From: Aliivibrio sp. EL58
GTDB taxonomy: Bacteria; Pseudomonadota; Gammaproteobacteria; Enterobacterales; Vibrionaceae
Direction: 5' to 3'
Assembly (NCBI RefSeq): GCF_900312675.1
Contig: NZ_OMPC01000009.1
Location: 372,001 to 436,000 of the forward strand
Length of the DNA stretch: 64,000 bases
The translations under genes and the position numbers were made by a program. Positions 26,138 through 35,413 of the stretch are shown piece by piece. Numbering within the stretch: position 1 is the stretch's first letter; each line of letters begins with the position of its first letter. The notes under the pieces were generated by a model. That model did no database searches. It was not told the origin of the DNA and saw only the letters and a list, made by a program, of their open reading frames with translations.

Positions 26138-26473
26138 ATGATTGTCAATACAGAAGGTTACCATGCTCTTATTGAGTATCTAACAGAACACTTAGCGATT
26201 TTTGCAAATCAGCAAGGTGACACTGGTGAAGAGACAGTAGAAGATATTGTAACCGATTTAATTGCTTCTAATTTAATGACGGTATTTGCACAAAACCCAG
26301 AATTGGATGCAGATGTTCGATTTACGTTGTTACGTGAAGCTGATGCGGTAGTTGCAGATTTAGGTGAAGTACTTGCTGGTGCTTGGGTTCAAAAAGCGAC
26401 TAATGAGCAAGTGATGTTTCTCGATGATTACATCGGCCTGATTAAAAATCTATTTGATAGCGCTTTCAAATAA
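26138..26473 (+). CDS. DUF3802 family protein
   Basis: 111 residues, acidic, all helical by inspection. The MIVNTEGY.ALIEYLTEHLA.F....GDTGEETVEDI opening, FTLLREADAVVADL.EVLAG and FLDDYIGLIKNLFDSA match DUF3802, a small family I know from Vibrionaceae and Shewanella with no known function. Followed 30 bases later by an AT-rich terminator. Confidence 0.8.
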   Translation: MIVNTEGYHALIEYLTEHLAIFANQQGDTGEETVEDIVTDLIASNLMTVFAQNPELDADVRFTLLREADAVVADLGEVLAGAWVQKATNEQVMFLDDYIGLIKNLFDSAFK

Positions 26474-26505
26474 CGTCTAATCGCATAAATGCATTGATTA
26501 TGAAG

Positions 26506-26552
26506 CCAAATAAAATACGACTAAATATAGTCATTATTTTATTTGGTTTTTT
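26506..26552 (+). terminator. Long AT-rich hairpin terminator
   Basis: CCAAATAAAATA (26506-26517) pairs with TATTTTATTTGG (26535-26546); six T's follow. A short inner GACTA/TAGTC stem sits in the loop. Confidence 0.75.
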
Positions 26553-26575
26553 ACTTCTATCTTTTCAATAACGCC

Positions 26576-27052
26576 TTACAGAACTCGTCTAACTTGCCAG
26601 AATGCTTTTTTCCAATAAGGGTTATCTAGGCTTGAAATGATCACACCTTTCGATGTAGATGCATGCATAAACTCTCGATTTCCAATATATACGCCTACAT
26701 GCCTTACTTTTACGCTAGTTTTAAAGAAAATAAGGTCGCCTTTCTTAGCATTCGATAAAGAGACCTTCACGCCAGTTTCAACTTGATACTGTGTCGTTCT
26801 TGGAAGCCATTGTTGATGCAAACTACCGAGTGCATCTTGTGTGAAAGCCGAACAATCCACGCCTTGCTTGCTTGTACCACCATATTTGTATGGGACACCT
26901 TGCCATTCTTGAAAATAGTCTTGATACCCATCAGACGTCGATAATTGAGGGTGTTGAGTGCTAATTTCTTGTTTTGTAAGCTGTGGCTCAGAAGGGGAGG
27001 CACAACCAAATAAAGTGAGTAAAGCAAAAATAGAGATAAAATGGCGAGTCAT
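26576..27052 (-). CDS. NlpC/P60 family lipoprotein peptidase
   Basis: 158 residues from the ATG at 27052 (AGGA six bases upstream). Lipobox FGCA near residues 15-18. NlpC/P60 domain: YGGTSKQGVDCSAF with the catalytic Cys near residue 66, RHVGVYIG with the catalytic His and FMHAS with the third residue. It should cleave peptide stems of peptidoglycan from the envelope, like NlpC/MepS of E. coli, whose length it matches. Confidence 0.88.
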   Translation of the reverse strand: MTRHFISIFALLTLFGCASPSEPQLTKQEISTQHPQLSTSDGYQDYFQEWQGVPYKYGGTSKQGVDCSAFTQDALGSLHQQWLPRTTQYQVETGVKVSLSNAKKGDLIFFKTSVKVRHVGVYIGNREFMHASTSKGVIISSLDNPYWKKAFWQVRRVL

Positions 27053-27388
27053 GTTCAATCCTAGATAATAAAACCAACCTTACTATTCTGACTTATCTCT
27101 ATAGAAAAAATCAATATTAATAAAAGTAAGCCTATATAATCATTGATATTGTAAATGATTATCGCCTAATGTTAATTGTAAGTTTTATGTTTTGGTGAAA
27201 CTATGGTTATAAACACTACAAATGAAATATTTTGTGACATTTTGAGCTTTTAATGATTTTTACAATCGTGTAACCTTTGCGTGAATTTTGGAAGTACTTA
27301 CTTTTAACTAAAAGACACATAATTTAACCATTTGTTTCAGAATGGAGTGTTTTTAATTATAAAGAAAGACAAAAACAAGGAGTTACAG
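27053..27388. promoter_or_regulatory. Divergent intergenic region with an inverted repeat
   Basis: 336 bases with no gene that I can support. At 27136-27162 ATAATCATT and AATGATTAT form a perfect 9-base dyad around a 9-base spacer; the half sites resemble those of Fur but the spacing is unusual, so the binding protein is undetermined. An AAGGAG at 27377 defines the start of the transporter at 27389. Confidence 0.45.
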
Positions 27389-28981
27389 ATGAGTTCGTCT
27401 GCATCGCAACAACATAATCAACAGCAGCCAAAAAGGCCGTTGTTCACACGTTTTCTTGATTCAGTAGAATATTTAGGAAATCTATTACCACACCCAATTA
27501 CTCTGTTTGCAATCTTTTGTGTGGCAATTTTAGTTTCATCAGGCATTGCTGGCTACTTTGAACTATCAGTAATGGACCCTCGCCCAGAAGGGGCAAAAGG
27601 CCGAGCCGCTGATGGTATGATCCACGTGGTTAGCCTTTTCAATGCTGAAGGTTTACAGCTTATCGTTACTAACCTAGTGAAAAACTTTGTCGGTTTTGCA
27701 CCATTAGGTACCGTTCTTGTTGCAATGCTTGGTGTTGCAATCGCTGAGCATTCAGGCATGTTATCTGCTGCAATGCGCGGCATGGTAATGGGCGCGTCTA
27801 AGCGTATGGTTACAGTAACGGTTGTATTTGCAGGTATTATTTCAAATACGGCATCTGAGCTTGGTTACGTAGTACTTATCCCACTAGCTGCAATGCTTTT
27901 CCACTCACTAGGTCGCCACCCGTTAGCAGGTCTTGCTGCGGCGTTTGCTGGTGTATCAGGTGGTTATTCTGCAAACCTTCTAATCGGTACGGTTGATCCA
28001 CTGCTTTCTGGTATTACAGAAACAGCAGCACAAATGATTGACCCAACTTATACAGTTGGTCCTGAAGCAAACTGGTACTTCATGTTTGTTTCTACATTCT
28101 TTATCGCAATCACTGGTGCGTTTGTAACAGAGAAAATTGTTGAGCCAAAACTTGGTAAATATAACGATGAAGAAGCGTCAGAAGATTTATCAAATGATAA
28201 GATGGGTAAGCTAACTGCTATTGAGAAGAAAGGTCTTAAATTTGCAGGTGTTGCTGTTCTTGTTGTGAGTGCACTACTTGCATGGACGATAGTTCCTGAA
28301 GATGGTGTATTACGTTCAGCAACAGGTACGGTTGCAGGCTCACCATTCTTGAAAAGTATTGTGGCATTCATCTTTGTATTCTTTGCGGTTCCTGGCTTTG
28401 TTTACGGTAAAGTTACTGGTTCAATGAAGAATGATCGTGACGTAATCAATGCAATGGCAACATCAATGTCTTCAATGGGCATGTACATTGTTCTTGTATT
28501 CTTTGCTGCACAGTTCGTTGCTTTCTTTAAGTGGACTAACTTTGGTCAAGTAATTGCGGTTGGTGGTGCGAGCTTCCTACAAGATATCGGTCTTACTGGC
28601 CCAATGCTATTCTTCGCATTCATCTTAATGTGTGGCTTCATTAACTTAATGATCGGTTCAGCATCTGCACAGTGGGCAGTAACAGCACCAATCTTTGTTC
28701 CAATGTTAATGCTAGTAGGTTACGCACCAGAGACAATTCAAGCGGCTTACCGTATTGGTGATTCAACAACGAACATCATCACACCAATGATGAGCTACTT
28801 TGGTCTTATTCTTGCTGTAGCAACACGTTACATGAAGAATTTAGGTATCGGTACACTGATTGCAACAATGTTACCTTATTCAATGGTATTCATGTTTGGT
28901 TGGAGTATCTTGTTCTACCTATGGGTATTCGTATTCGGTCTACCAGTAGGTCCAGGCGCAGCAACATTCTACACGCCATAG
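27389..28981 (+). CDS. AbgT-family transporter
   Basis: 530 residues from the ATG at 27389 (AAGGAG six bases upstream). The hydrophilic Gln-rich N-terminus is followed by a dozen or so helices. LGNLLPHP.TLFA, SGMLSAAMR, NTASELGYVVLIPLAAM.F...GRHPLAGLAAAFAGVSGGYSANL and GDSTTNIITPMMSYF are hallmark AbgT segments. The family imports p-aminobenzoyl-glutamate or, in some members, exports sulfonamides using the proton gradient; the direction cannot be told here. Stands alone, with a terminator 60 bases after it. Confidence 0.9.
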   Translation: MSSSASQQHNQQQPKRPLFTRFLDSVEYLGNLLPHPITLFAIFCVAILVSSGIAGYFELSVMDPRPEGAKGRAADGMIHVVSLFNAEGLQLIVTNLVKNFVGFAPLGTVLVAMLGVAIAEHSGMLSAAMRGMVMGASKRMVTVTVVFAGIISNTASELGYVVLIPLAAMLFHSLGRHPLAGLAAAFAGVSGGYSANLLIGTVDPLLSGITETAAQMIDPTYTVGPEANWYFMFVSTFFIAITGAFVTEKIVEPKLGKYNDEEASEDLSNDKMGKLTAIEKKGLKFAGVAVLVVSALLAWTIVPEDGVLRSATGTVAGSPFLKSIVAFIFVFFAVPGFVYGKVTGSMKNDRDVINAMATSMSSMGMYIVLVFFAAQFVAFFKWTNFGQVIAVGGASFLQDIGLTGPMLFFAFILMCGFINLMIGSASAQWAVTAPIFVPMLMLVGYAPETIQAAYRIGDSTTNIITPMMSYFGLILAVATRYMKNLGIGTLIATMLPYSMVFMFGWSILFYLWVFVFGLPVGPGAATFYTP

Positions 28982-29040
28982 TTGGTAATAGAATAAGCGC
29001 TTAGTTCTGAGTATATAATTAGAGCTAGATATATAAATTA

Positions 29041-29066
29041 AAGGCGATCTTCGGGTCGCCTTTTTT
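29041..29066 (+). terminator. Terminator after the AbgT transporter
   Basis: AAGGCGA and TCGCCTT stem with a loop including TTCG, followed by TTTTTT. Confidence 0.85.
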
Positions 29067-29148
29067 GATCGTTCGTTTTTGTAATGCGATTGCTTATTTG
29101 AGCAGAGCAAGGATAATGGCTGGATGATGAGTGGTAATGTGTGGTTCT

Positions 29149-29838
29149 ATGCGCCTTGATAAGTTTATTTGTAAAAGTACAGAATTAACGAAAACCCAAG
29201 CGGTTGAGTTGATTTTAGAGGGAAGAGTAAAAGTAAATGGTGACACTGTCACACTTGAATCAACTCAAGTTCATGAGAATAATGACATTACTCTTGATGG
29301 AAAAGAGTTAGTCGCTCGACCTTTCCGTTATCTGCTAATGAATAAGCCAGCCGATACTATTTGTTCGAATATTGATGAAGTTTATCCTTCTTTGTTTAAT
29401 TACATCAATGAGGGCAATAATACTGAGCTTCATATTGCTGGGCGTTTAGATGCAGATACAACAGGCTTGGTGCTAATAACCGATGATGGCCGTTGGTCTT
29501 ACAATATTATTACTCCAGCGAAGAAGTGCGAGAAAGTTTATCGTGTGGGTTTACGAAATCCAATCTCAGAAGATGCTGTTGATATTTTTACTTTTGGTGT
29601 TCAGCTACAAGGAGAATCGCAGCTGACTCGACCTGCTAAATTAGAAATAGTAAGCGAGAAAGAGGTATTATTGACGATTACAGAGGGTAAATTCCATCAA
29701 GTAAAGCGCATGTTTTCCGCTATTGGCAATAAAGTGATTTCATTACATCGAGAAAAAATTGGTGAGGTTATGCTGGATGTTGAGGTAGGAGAGTGGCGCT
29801 ATTTAACAGATGCAGAAGTGACGTCATTTAAACAGTAA
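29149..29838 (+). CDS. rsuA: 16S rRNA pseudouridine 516 synthase
   Basis: 229 residues from the ATG at 29149, giving the usual MRLDKFI start. N-terminal S4 RNA-binding domain (about 1-60), then the catalytic domain with GRLDADTTGL holding the catalytic Asp and GKFHQVKRMF near the C-terminus. The order CEKVYRV and HREKIG matches E. coli RsuA over its length. It modifies uridine 516 of 16S rRNA. Confidence 0.9.
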   Translation: MRLDKFICKSTELTKTQAVELILEGRVKVNGDTVTLESTQVHENNDITLDGKELVARPFRYLLMNKPADTICSNIDEVYPSLFNYINEGNNTELHIAGRLDADTTGLVLITDDGRWSYNIITPAKKCEKVYRVGLRNPISEDAVDIFTFGVQLQGESQLTRPAKLEIVSEKEVLLTITEGKFHQVKRMFSAIGNKVISLHREKIGEVMLDVEVGEWRYLTDAEVTSFKQ

Positions 29839-29877
29839 ATATCTCTTTGAAGAGATGGTACTGTTAGCGTGAAAACA

Positions 29878-29908
29878 GCAATGAGATACCCTGAGAGTAC
29901 CTCATTGC
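29878..29908 (-). terminator. Probable terminator of the hydroxylase gene
   Basis: GCAATGAGATAC (29878-29889) pairs with GTACCTCATTGC (29897-29908) with one mismatch; the minus-strand continuation TGTTTTC is a modest T-run. Confidence 0.55.
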
Positions 29909-29915
29909 GATATGA

Positions 29916-30719
29916 TTATTTCTTTCTAAATGGTTGAGTCAGCATTTTATCTAAATGTTGTTCTCTTGTTTTTCTAAATAACCCGAGCCCAATTTTCATC
30001 TCTTCATGCCCATCTCTTGGCTTGACTAAATAGGTGTTTCCAAAGCGATCCCAAATAGATAAAAAGAAGCCATAATTATTATTCATTTCAGTAACATGAA
30101 TGGAGTGGTGAACTCGATGGAAATCAGGCGTAACAATAATTGAGCGTATGTAGCGATCTAACCCTTTTGGAATAAATAGATTACTGTGATTAAACATAGC
30201 GCTGATGTTTAACAGGATCTCAAACAGAATAACCGCTTCAACAGGGATCCCTAATAAACCAATAGCCGCAATCTTAATCAGCATAGAAATAATGATTTCG
30301 ATAGGGTGGAAACGTGTACCAGTCGTGACATCAATGTCTTGATCAGAATGATGCATACGGTGTAAGCGCCATAATAGAGGGACACGGTGAAAAGCACGAT
30401 GTTGCCAATAGATTAACCAATCTAACAGTAAGATGGATAGAAGCCCTGTGAGAAACTGTGGCGTGTTTAGGTAATAAAATAGTCCCCACTGTTCTTGATT
30501 TGCAATTAAAGCAGCATCAATCGCCAATAAAGGCAGAGCTAGGCGTAAAATAAAGCTATTAAAAAAGACTAAGCCAATGTTATTAAACCAGCGAGTAGAT
30601 TTTTTTTGAGTCAAAGCTTTGCGCGGCCATCGGTATTCAGCCAAGGCAAAAATGATGAATGCAACGATAAAACACCCCAACCGAAGGGGGTTACTGTATT
30701 CAATCCAGTTAATTTCCAT
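29916..30719 (-). CDS. Fatty acid hydroxylase / sterol desaturase family membrane protein
   Basis: 267 residues with four or so transmembrane helices. The three diiron histidine clusters are present: HRAFH near 108, HRMHH near 121 and HRVHHSIH near 201, with a further HP in TRFHPIE. The family oxidises lipid acyl chains or related substrates at the membrane. The particular substrate is unknown. Divergent from the DTW gene by 86 bases. Confidence 0.85.
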   Translation of the reverse strand: MEINWIEYSNPLRLGCFIVAFIIFALAEYRWPRKALTQKKSTRWFNNIGLVFFNSFILRLALPLLAIDAALIANQEQWGLFYYLNTPQFLTGLLSILLLDWLIYWQHRAFHRVPLLWRLHRMHHSDQDIDVTTGTRFHPIEIIISMLIKIAAIGLLGIPVEAVILFEILLNISAMFNHSNLFIPKGLDRYIRSIIVTPDFHRVHHSIHVTEMNNNYGFFLSIWDRFGNTYLVKPRDGHEEMKIGLGLFRKTREQHLDKMLTQPFRKK

Positions 30720-30805
30720 TAGGAATTCTCTTATAGAACTTGTTATTACTTATACTGTAAGTAAAATGCGCTTTTTTTTCCATATAAATAGCTTGGTTAT
30801 TGCAA

Positions 30806-31549
30806 ATGCGTATTCACAAAGTCCATCAATTACATAAAGAAAGATTAGCACGTTCAACAAAACCCTTTAATGCGCGTGGTGCTAATGTGAACCGTTGTGA
30901 GTATTGCCAAGTTCATCAAGACTACTGTATTTGTGAGTATCAACCTGCAGTTAACTCTAATGCTGCTTTCTTACTTATTATGTTTGATACTGAAGTTCTA
31001 AAACCTAGTAATACTGGAAAACTTATTGCAGATTTAGTACCTGAAACCCATGCGTATTTATGGTCTCGTACAGAGCCAAATCCAGATATGTTAGCGTTAT
31101 TGCAAGATGAATCATATCAACCGTTTGTTATTTTCCCTGAAGAGCAAATTGAAAATAAAGCGCTAGTCACTAATGATATTGTGATTACAGAAGGCAAAAT
31201 GCCTTTATTTATTTTACTTGATGGAAGTTGGCGTGAAGCAGGCCGTATGTATCGTAAAAGTACTTACCTACATAAATTGCCTGTCCTGTCTTTTAATCGT
31301 GAGCATTTATCTAGCTACATTATGCGTAAGGCCTCAAAAGATCACCAGCTATCAACGGTTGAAGTGGCAAGTTTGGTGTTGGATTTATTTGGTGAAAAAG
31401 AGAACGCAAGACACCTTGAATGTTGGTTTGAATTATTCCGTGAGCATTATCTTTACAGTAAGCGACCAGTAAAAGGGGCTGAACGAGGAATGGGCTTAAA
31501 GAATTTGATTGAATTTCGTACAGAACTGAAAGAAAGCAACCAAATCTAA
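30806..31549 (+). CDS. DTW-domain tRNA-uridine aminocarboxypropyltransferase (TapT-like)
   Basis: 247 residues from the ATG at 30806; a TTG at 30800 is an alternative. N-terminal zinc-binding CEYCQVHQDYCIC, then LLIMFDTEVLKPSNTGKLIADL and YLWSRTEP, which align with E. coli YfiP/TapT, the enzyme that adds acp to U47 of tRNA from SAM. The name-giving DTW is DGSW here (LLDGSWREAGRMYRKS), as in many close relatives (DGTW in E. coli). Confidence 0.87.
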   Translation: MRIHKVHQLHKERLARSTKPFNARGANVNRCEYCQVHQDYCICEYQPAVNSNAAFLLIMFDTEVLKPSNTGKLIADLVPETHAYLWSRTEPNPDMLALLQDESYQPFVIFPEEQIENKALVTNDIVITEGKMPLFILLDGSWREAGRMYRKSTYLHKLPVLSFNREHLSSYIMRKASKDHQLSTVEVASLVLDLFGEKENARHLECWFELFREHYLYSKRPVKGAERGMGLKNLIEFRTELKESNQI

Positions 31550-31673
31550 TGGGGTTTTGAGGTTCATTTCACACAAAATAAAAGGTAATTCCGCCTAGGT
31601 CACAGTCTGTATTTATATAAATTAGGTAAAATAACACCATAAAAATTTAAATAGATTAGGACAAGGATACCTT

Positions 31674-32585
31674 ATGTACTACGGTTTTGATGTAGGTGGC
31701 ACAAAGATTGAATTTGGTGCGTTTAATGAAAAATTAGAGCGCGTTGTCACTGAGCGAATTCCAACACAAACGGAAGATTACACATTATTGGTTGATGATA
31801 TTGCAGGTTTAATTGCAAAATACGACGCTGAATTTGGTGTTGAAGGTAAAGTCGGTTTAGGTATTCCAGGAATGGAAGATGCTGAGACAGGCGCTTTATT
31901 AACAAGTAATGTTCCTGCTGCTAAAGGTCAATTTCTACGTAAAGACTTAGAAGCAAAGATCGGTCGTTCAGTAAAAATCGACAACGATGCTAACTGTTTT
32001 GCGTTATCAGAAGCGTGGGATGAAGAATTAAAAGATTCACCATCAGTAGTGGGCCTAATCTTAGGTACAGGTTTTGGTGGTGGTTTGATCTTTGATGGTA
32101 AAGTATTTTCGGGTTATAGCCATGTAGCCGGTGAATTAGGACACTCTCGCTTACCAATCGATGCATGGTTTCACTTAGGTGATAAAGCACCATTATTAGA
32201 GTGTGGTTGCGGTAATAAAGGTTGTATTGATAATTACCTTTCTGGTCGAGGCTTTGAACTGCTCTATGCTCACTATTATGGTGAAGAAAAGAAAGCGATT
32301 GATATCATCAAAGCGAATGAAGCTGGTGATGAAAAAGCGGTAGAGCATGTTGAGCGTTTTATGGAATTATTAGCAATTTGCTTTGCTAACCTGTTTACTT
32401 GCTTTGATCCGCACGTGGTTGCACTTGGCGGTGGCTTATCTAACTTTGAATTGATTTATGAAGAGTTACCAAAGCGTCTACCAAAACATTTATTATCTGT
32501 AGGTCGTGTGCCTCGTATCATTAAAGCGAAACACGGCGATTCAGGCGGTGTACGTGGTGCGGCGTTCTTAAATATTAAAGAGTAA
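31674..32585 (+). CDS. nagK: N-acetylglucosamine kinase (ROK family)
   Basis: 303 residues, as in E. coli Nag[12 protein letters not shown] is the ATP phosphate loop; [13 protein letters not shown] carries the catalytic Asp; [10 protein letters not shown] binds ATP; GHSRLP and the [12 protein letters not shown] zinc motif with its preceding His identify a ROK sugar kinase. It makes GlcNAc-6-phosphate from GlcNAc in amino sugar recycling, fitting chitin use. Followed by one copy of the terminator repeat. Confidence 0.93.
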   Translation: MYYGFDVGGTKIEFGAFNEKLERVVTERIPTQTEDYTLLVDDIAGLIAKYDAEFGVEGKVGLGIPGMEDAETGALLTSNVPAAKGQFLRKDLEAKIGRSVKIDNDANCFALSEAWDEELKDSPSVVGLILGTGFGGGLIFDGKVFSGYSHVAGELGHSRLPIDAWFHLGDKAPLLECGCGNKGCIDNYLSGRGFELLYAHYYGEEKKAIDIIKANEAGDEKAVEHVERFMELLAICFANLFTCFDPHVVALGGGLSNFELIYEELPKRLPKHLLSVGRVPRIIKAKHGDSGGVRGAAFLNIKE

Positions 32586-32621
32586 TCTTGACTCAATATT
32601 TAGAATAGAAAATGCAGATAC

Positions 32622-32677
32622 AAAAAGAGCCTCATGTTGTTTGTTATTACTAACAGGTAAACAAAGGCTCTTTTTTT
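32622..32677. repeat. Terminator repeat, copy 1
   Basis: A 55-base hairpin with AAAAAGAGCC / GGCTCTTTTT arms and an inner GTTTGTTA/TAACAGGTAAAC stem. It is nearly identical to the sequence at 34981-35035, with two mismatches up to the T-run. Ends nagK and the convergent barrel gene. Confidence 0.85.
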
Positions 32678-32707
32678 GTGCGGTTTAAACTTAAAAAGAG
32701 AAGTGAA

Positions 32708-33418
32708 CTAGAAGTTATAGCCTAGGTGTAAACCGAAGAAAATTTCTTTATCGCCAAAATCAGTACCAACACTACCTAAATATTGGTAACCATAATCACC
32801 GTAGTCAGCAGAGAGGTGAATATCCAGTGCTTGGTTAGTCCAACCCAGTTTATTTTCAATGTTTAACCCTGTTGAATCTTCGAAGACCATATCTAGAATG
32901 ATGTCTCCACGGTAATACATATCACCAAATAAGAATAGGCTACCAGCATTTAATGACAAACCAGAGTTATCAGTCTCAAGTAAAGGTTCATTTGAAGAGG
33001 TATTAAAGCTCTTATAAGCTAAGCCAATGTTGCTACTACCAAAACCAGTATCCATAACAAAATTACCACCAAGGGTAAGAGTGCTTCTATCCAGTGTGAG
33101 ACCTTGCTCGTCTAATGGCTGAATATTATATGAACCATAAGCGTTAAAGTTTTTACCACTAAACTTACCACCAATAGATAAATCTGAGTCAGCAGTCGGA
33201 TTATCAGCATACCCCAGAGTTATCGCAGCAGCGCCAAGAGATATTTGTCCATCAATAGCCATTCGTGCATCTCGTGCATTACTTTCCATTGATTTGGTTG
33301 TTGAAATACTAACGTTATTTCCGGTAAAACGAGGGTCTTGAACATGGAAATCATTAGCAAAAGCCGCAGATGAAATAAAACTTAAAGCAGCAGTTGAAAT
33401 TAGTAGATTATTTTTCAT
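32708..33418 (-). CDS. Outer-membrane beta-barrel protein (unknown)
   Basis: 236 residues. Signal peptide cleaved at AFA-ND; the remainder alternates polar and hydrophobic residues in short strands (such as GAAAITLGY, FNAYGSYNIQ, IFFGLHLGYNF) and ends with a C-terminal Phe, the signature recognised by the BAM machinery. I do not recognise a specific family; YfaZ-like barrels are possible relatives. First of the low-GC group flanked by the terminator repeats. Confidence 0.65.
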   Translation of the reverse strand: MKNNLLISTAALSFISSAAFANDFHVQDPRFTGNNVSISTTKSMESNARDARMAIDGQISLGAAAITLGYADNPTADSDLSIGGKFSGKNFNAYGSYNIQPLDEQGLTLDRSTLTLGGNFVMDTGFGSSNIGLAYKSFNTSSNEPLLETDNSGLSLNAGSLFLFGDMYYRGDIILDMVFEDSTGLNIENKLGWTNQALDIHLSADYGDYGYQYLGSVGTDFGDKEIFFGLHLGYNF

Positions 33419-33703
33419 TGTAAACCTTATATATAATGTTATTTATAGTTATGCCTTAATTAACATTAAGGCATAGATAGATTAAATTATAATTATAATT
33501 CACTCAATATTCGTATATTTTATAAATACATACTTTAAGTTTATTTACTTTATAGTTTTCTATTATTACTGATGATTTGTTAAATTATTGTCTTTATTTA
33601 GACTGTGGTATTGATTTTGCTTATTTATTTCAATGTATCTATTCATATTTTATTCGCTGAGTGAAATTAATTATTACAATCAGAAATAAATTAAATTTAT
33701 TTT
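33419..33703. other. AT-rich intergenic region
   Basis: 285 bases, extremely AT-rich, with no gene on either strand that I can support. It probably holds the promoter of the barrel gene at 33418. Confidence 0.4.
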
Positions 33704-34324
33704 TTAAAATACCAGACCTAAATATAATCCAAGTGATACATTCGGATCGATAGTTATATCATCTGTGAATTCGGAGTACATATAATAATGGATGCTAGCC
33801 CCAACTAGAACGTTATCATTGAGATTAAACTCATTAGCAAGGCTTAATCCATAGCTCAATGAATCACCATTAGAGCTATATTTCATTAAGCTACCATTAG
33901 AGATGTCATAATCATCAATCTTTAAGAAGGAGTAGCCTAGTTGAGCACCTAAGACTATGTTTGAGGTAGAGATAGATATTATATGGTCGTAGCTAAGATT
34001 AAGGGTCTCTAAGGTTATACTTAAATCTTCTTCTTTTATTTCATAGTCGGTACTTGGCTTGTAATTCATAGATATTCTATTGCTCTTATTTATGTATAGC
34101 CCAAGAGATAAATCAAGTGATGAGTCATGTTTGAATTTTATATTTGTATTGTCAATTCCAATAGGGCTTCCATAATTCCCACCGACTTTAATAAATGGGG
34201 CATCTGCGGATAATATTGAAATAACAGTACCTATATCCCTAACTAATGTGTCTGATACATCAGCGTTTGAGTTAAAAGATGTAGGTATTAATATTGATAA
34301 AAGATATGCGTATTTATTTTTCAT
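33704..34324 (-). CDS. Outer-membrane beta-barrel protein (unknown)
   Basis: 206 residues with a signal peptide (cleaved near SNA-DV) and a run of amphipathic strands ending GLYLGLVF with a terminal Phe. Ser/Asn/Ile-rich composition and heavy use of AT-ending codons set it apart from most genes in the window, suggesting acquisition. OmpW/OmpA-type barrels are similar in size, but I see no family motif. Confidence 0.6.
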   Translation of the reverse strand: MKNKYAYLLSILIPTSFNSNADVSDTLVRDIGTVISILSADAPFIKVGGNYGSPIGIDNTNIKFKHDSSLDLSLGLYINKSNRISMNYKPSTDYEIKEEDLSITLETLNLSYDHIISISTSNIVLGAQLGYSFLKIDDYDISNGSLMKYSSNGDSLSYGLSLANEFNLNDNVLVGASIHYYMYSEFTDDITIDPNVSLGLYLGLVF

Positions 34325-34481
34325 ATGTAGTTCTTAATATTTATTGGTTGTATTATAAGGTTAATCTTCCATAATTTAATTTTCCAATTAATATTTTTAT
34401 TATATGTTACTAAATATTTTTTCATTGTTGAAATTACTTATTATGAATAATACCATCCGTTTTTTATTAAGGAATTATCAT

Positions 34482-34982
34482 GTGAAGAAGCTATTGTTAA
34501 TATTTATAATTATATACTCCAATAATATTAGAGCATCTAATAATCAATTAATGATATATACAGGCCAAAGCTCAAGAAGCTCAGGTCTAGAAGAATTGTA
34601 TACAGTTAAATTGCAATATAGCCAGCCAAATGAGTTTTTTAGAATCCCAGGGCGTAGGAACATTGAAGCTGGATTTTTTGCTTTTGGTGAGCATGAATCA
34701 AATCTAGATGAAAATAATCAGTTTATTGCTGGTTTATCACAAGATCTGTACTTATTAAATTCACCTTTTCTTTATGCTGGTGCAGGGTTAGGTGGTTACA
34801 TTAAAAGTAAATCGACAGAAAGGATTAGCTCTAAGGTAACATTCGGACAAAAAGTGTTTATTGGTGTTAACGTAAATAGAGTGAATATAGAGGCGTACTT
34901 TCGTCATTACTCTAATGGAACATTGACGAATAAAAATGCAGGACAAAATTTTGTAGGCTTGGCTGTCGGTTACTATTATTAA
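34482..34982 (+). CDS. PagL-like lipid A 3-O-deacylase
   Basis: 166 residues from a GTG at 34482. This start has AAGGA eight bases upstream and yields a clean signal peptide (MKKLLLIFIII...RA-SNN); the open frame upstream to 34404 would put 26 residues before it. RHYSNG at about 141-146 is the catalytic His-x-Ser-Asn of the PagL/acyloxyacyl hydrolase barrel family, followed by NAGQNFVGLAVGYYY. PagL removes the 3-position acyl chain from lipid A in the outer membrane. The expected Glu about 12 residues after the Ser appears to be Asn. AT-rich, between the terminator repeats. Confidence 0.7.
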   Translation: MKKLLLIFIIIYSNNIRASNNQLMIYTGQSSRSSGLEELYTVKLQYSQPNEFFRIPGRRNIEAGFFAFGEHESNLDENNQFIAGLSQDLYLLNSPFLYAGAGLGGYIKSKSTERISSKVTFGQKVFIGVNVNRVNIEAYFRHYSNGTLTNKNAGQNFVGLAVGYYY

Positions 34983-35035
34983 AAAGAGCCTCATGTTGTT
35001 TGTTATTACTAACAAGTAAACAGAGGCTCTTTTTT
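34981..35035. repeat. Terminator repeat, copy 2
   Basis: AAAAAGAGCCTC pairs perfectly with GAGGCTCTTTTT; inner TTGTTA/TAACAA stem. Nearly identical to copy 1 at 32622. It overlaps the last two bases of the PagL-like stop and serves the convergent SEC-C gene. Confidence 0.85.
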
Positions 35036-35080
35036 GTTGTGCTGCTTAACTAAGATTAAGTAGTTAAAGTTAACTACTAA

Positions 35081-35413
35081 TTAAGCACAGCATTTTTTGT
35101 ATTTTTTACCGCTACCACAAGAACAAGGTTCGTTGCGATTAGGTGTTTTTTCAAAGCGAGTTGTTTTTGGTTTATTTAAAACACCGTCAAGCTCAAGAAT
35201 ATTTTCTTCTTTTTCAGCATTCACTTCGATGTTGGCGAATAAGCTGTGCTCAGTAAGCTGCGCTTCAATTTCAACTTTACGCTCTTCTGTTTGAACAACT
35301 AAAGTTAGTGGTGCTTCTTCAGTACCTAACTTAACGTCACGTTTAGTGTTAAAACCAGAAAGAACGTGGTTTTGACGAGTTTCGATACGACCTTTGAAGA
35401 ACATTTTAGACAT
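35081..35413 (-). CDS. SEC-C motif protein, PBPRA1643 family
   Basis: 110 residues. The C-terminus NRNEPCSCGSGKKYKKCCA is a SEC-C zinc motif like that of SecA. The rest (FFKGRIETRQNHVLSGFNTKRDVKLGTEEAPL) matches the SWIM/SEC-C PBPRA1643 family I know from marine gammaproteobacteria. Function unknown; a role near translation or secretion is only suggested by the motif. Confidence 0.8.
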   Translation of the reverse strand: MSKMFFKGRIETRQNHVLSGFNTKRDVKLGTEEAPLTLVVQTEERKVEIEAQLTEHSLFANIEVNAEKEENILELDGVLNKPKTTRFEKTPNRNEPCSCGSGKKYKKCCA

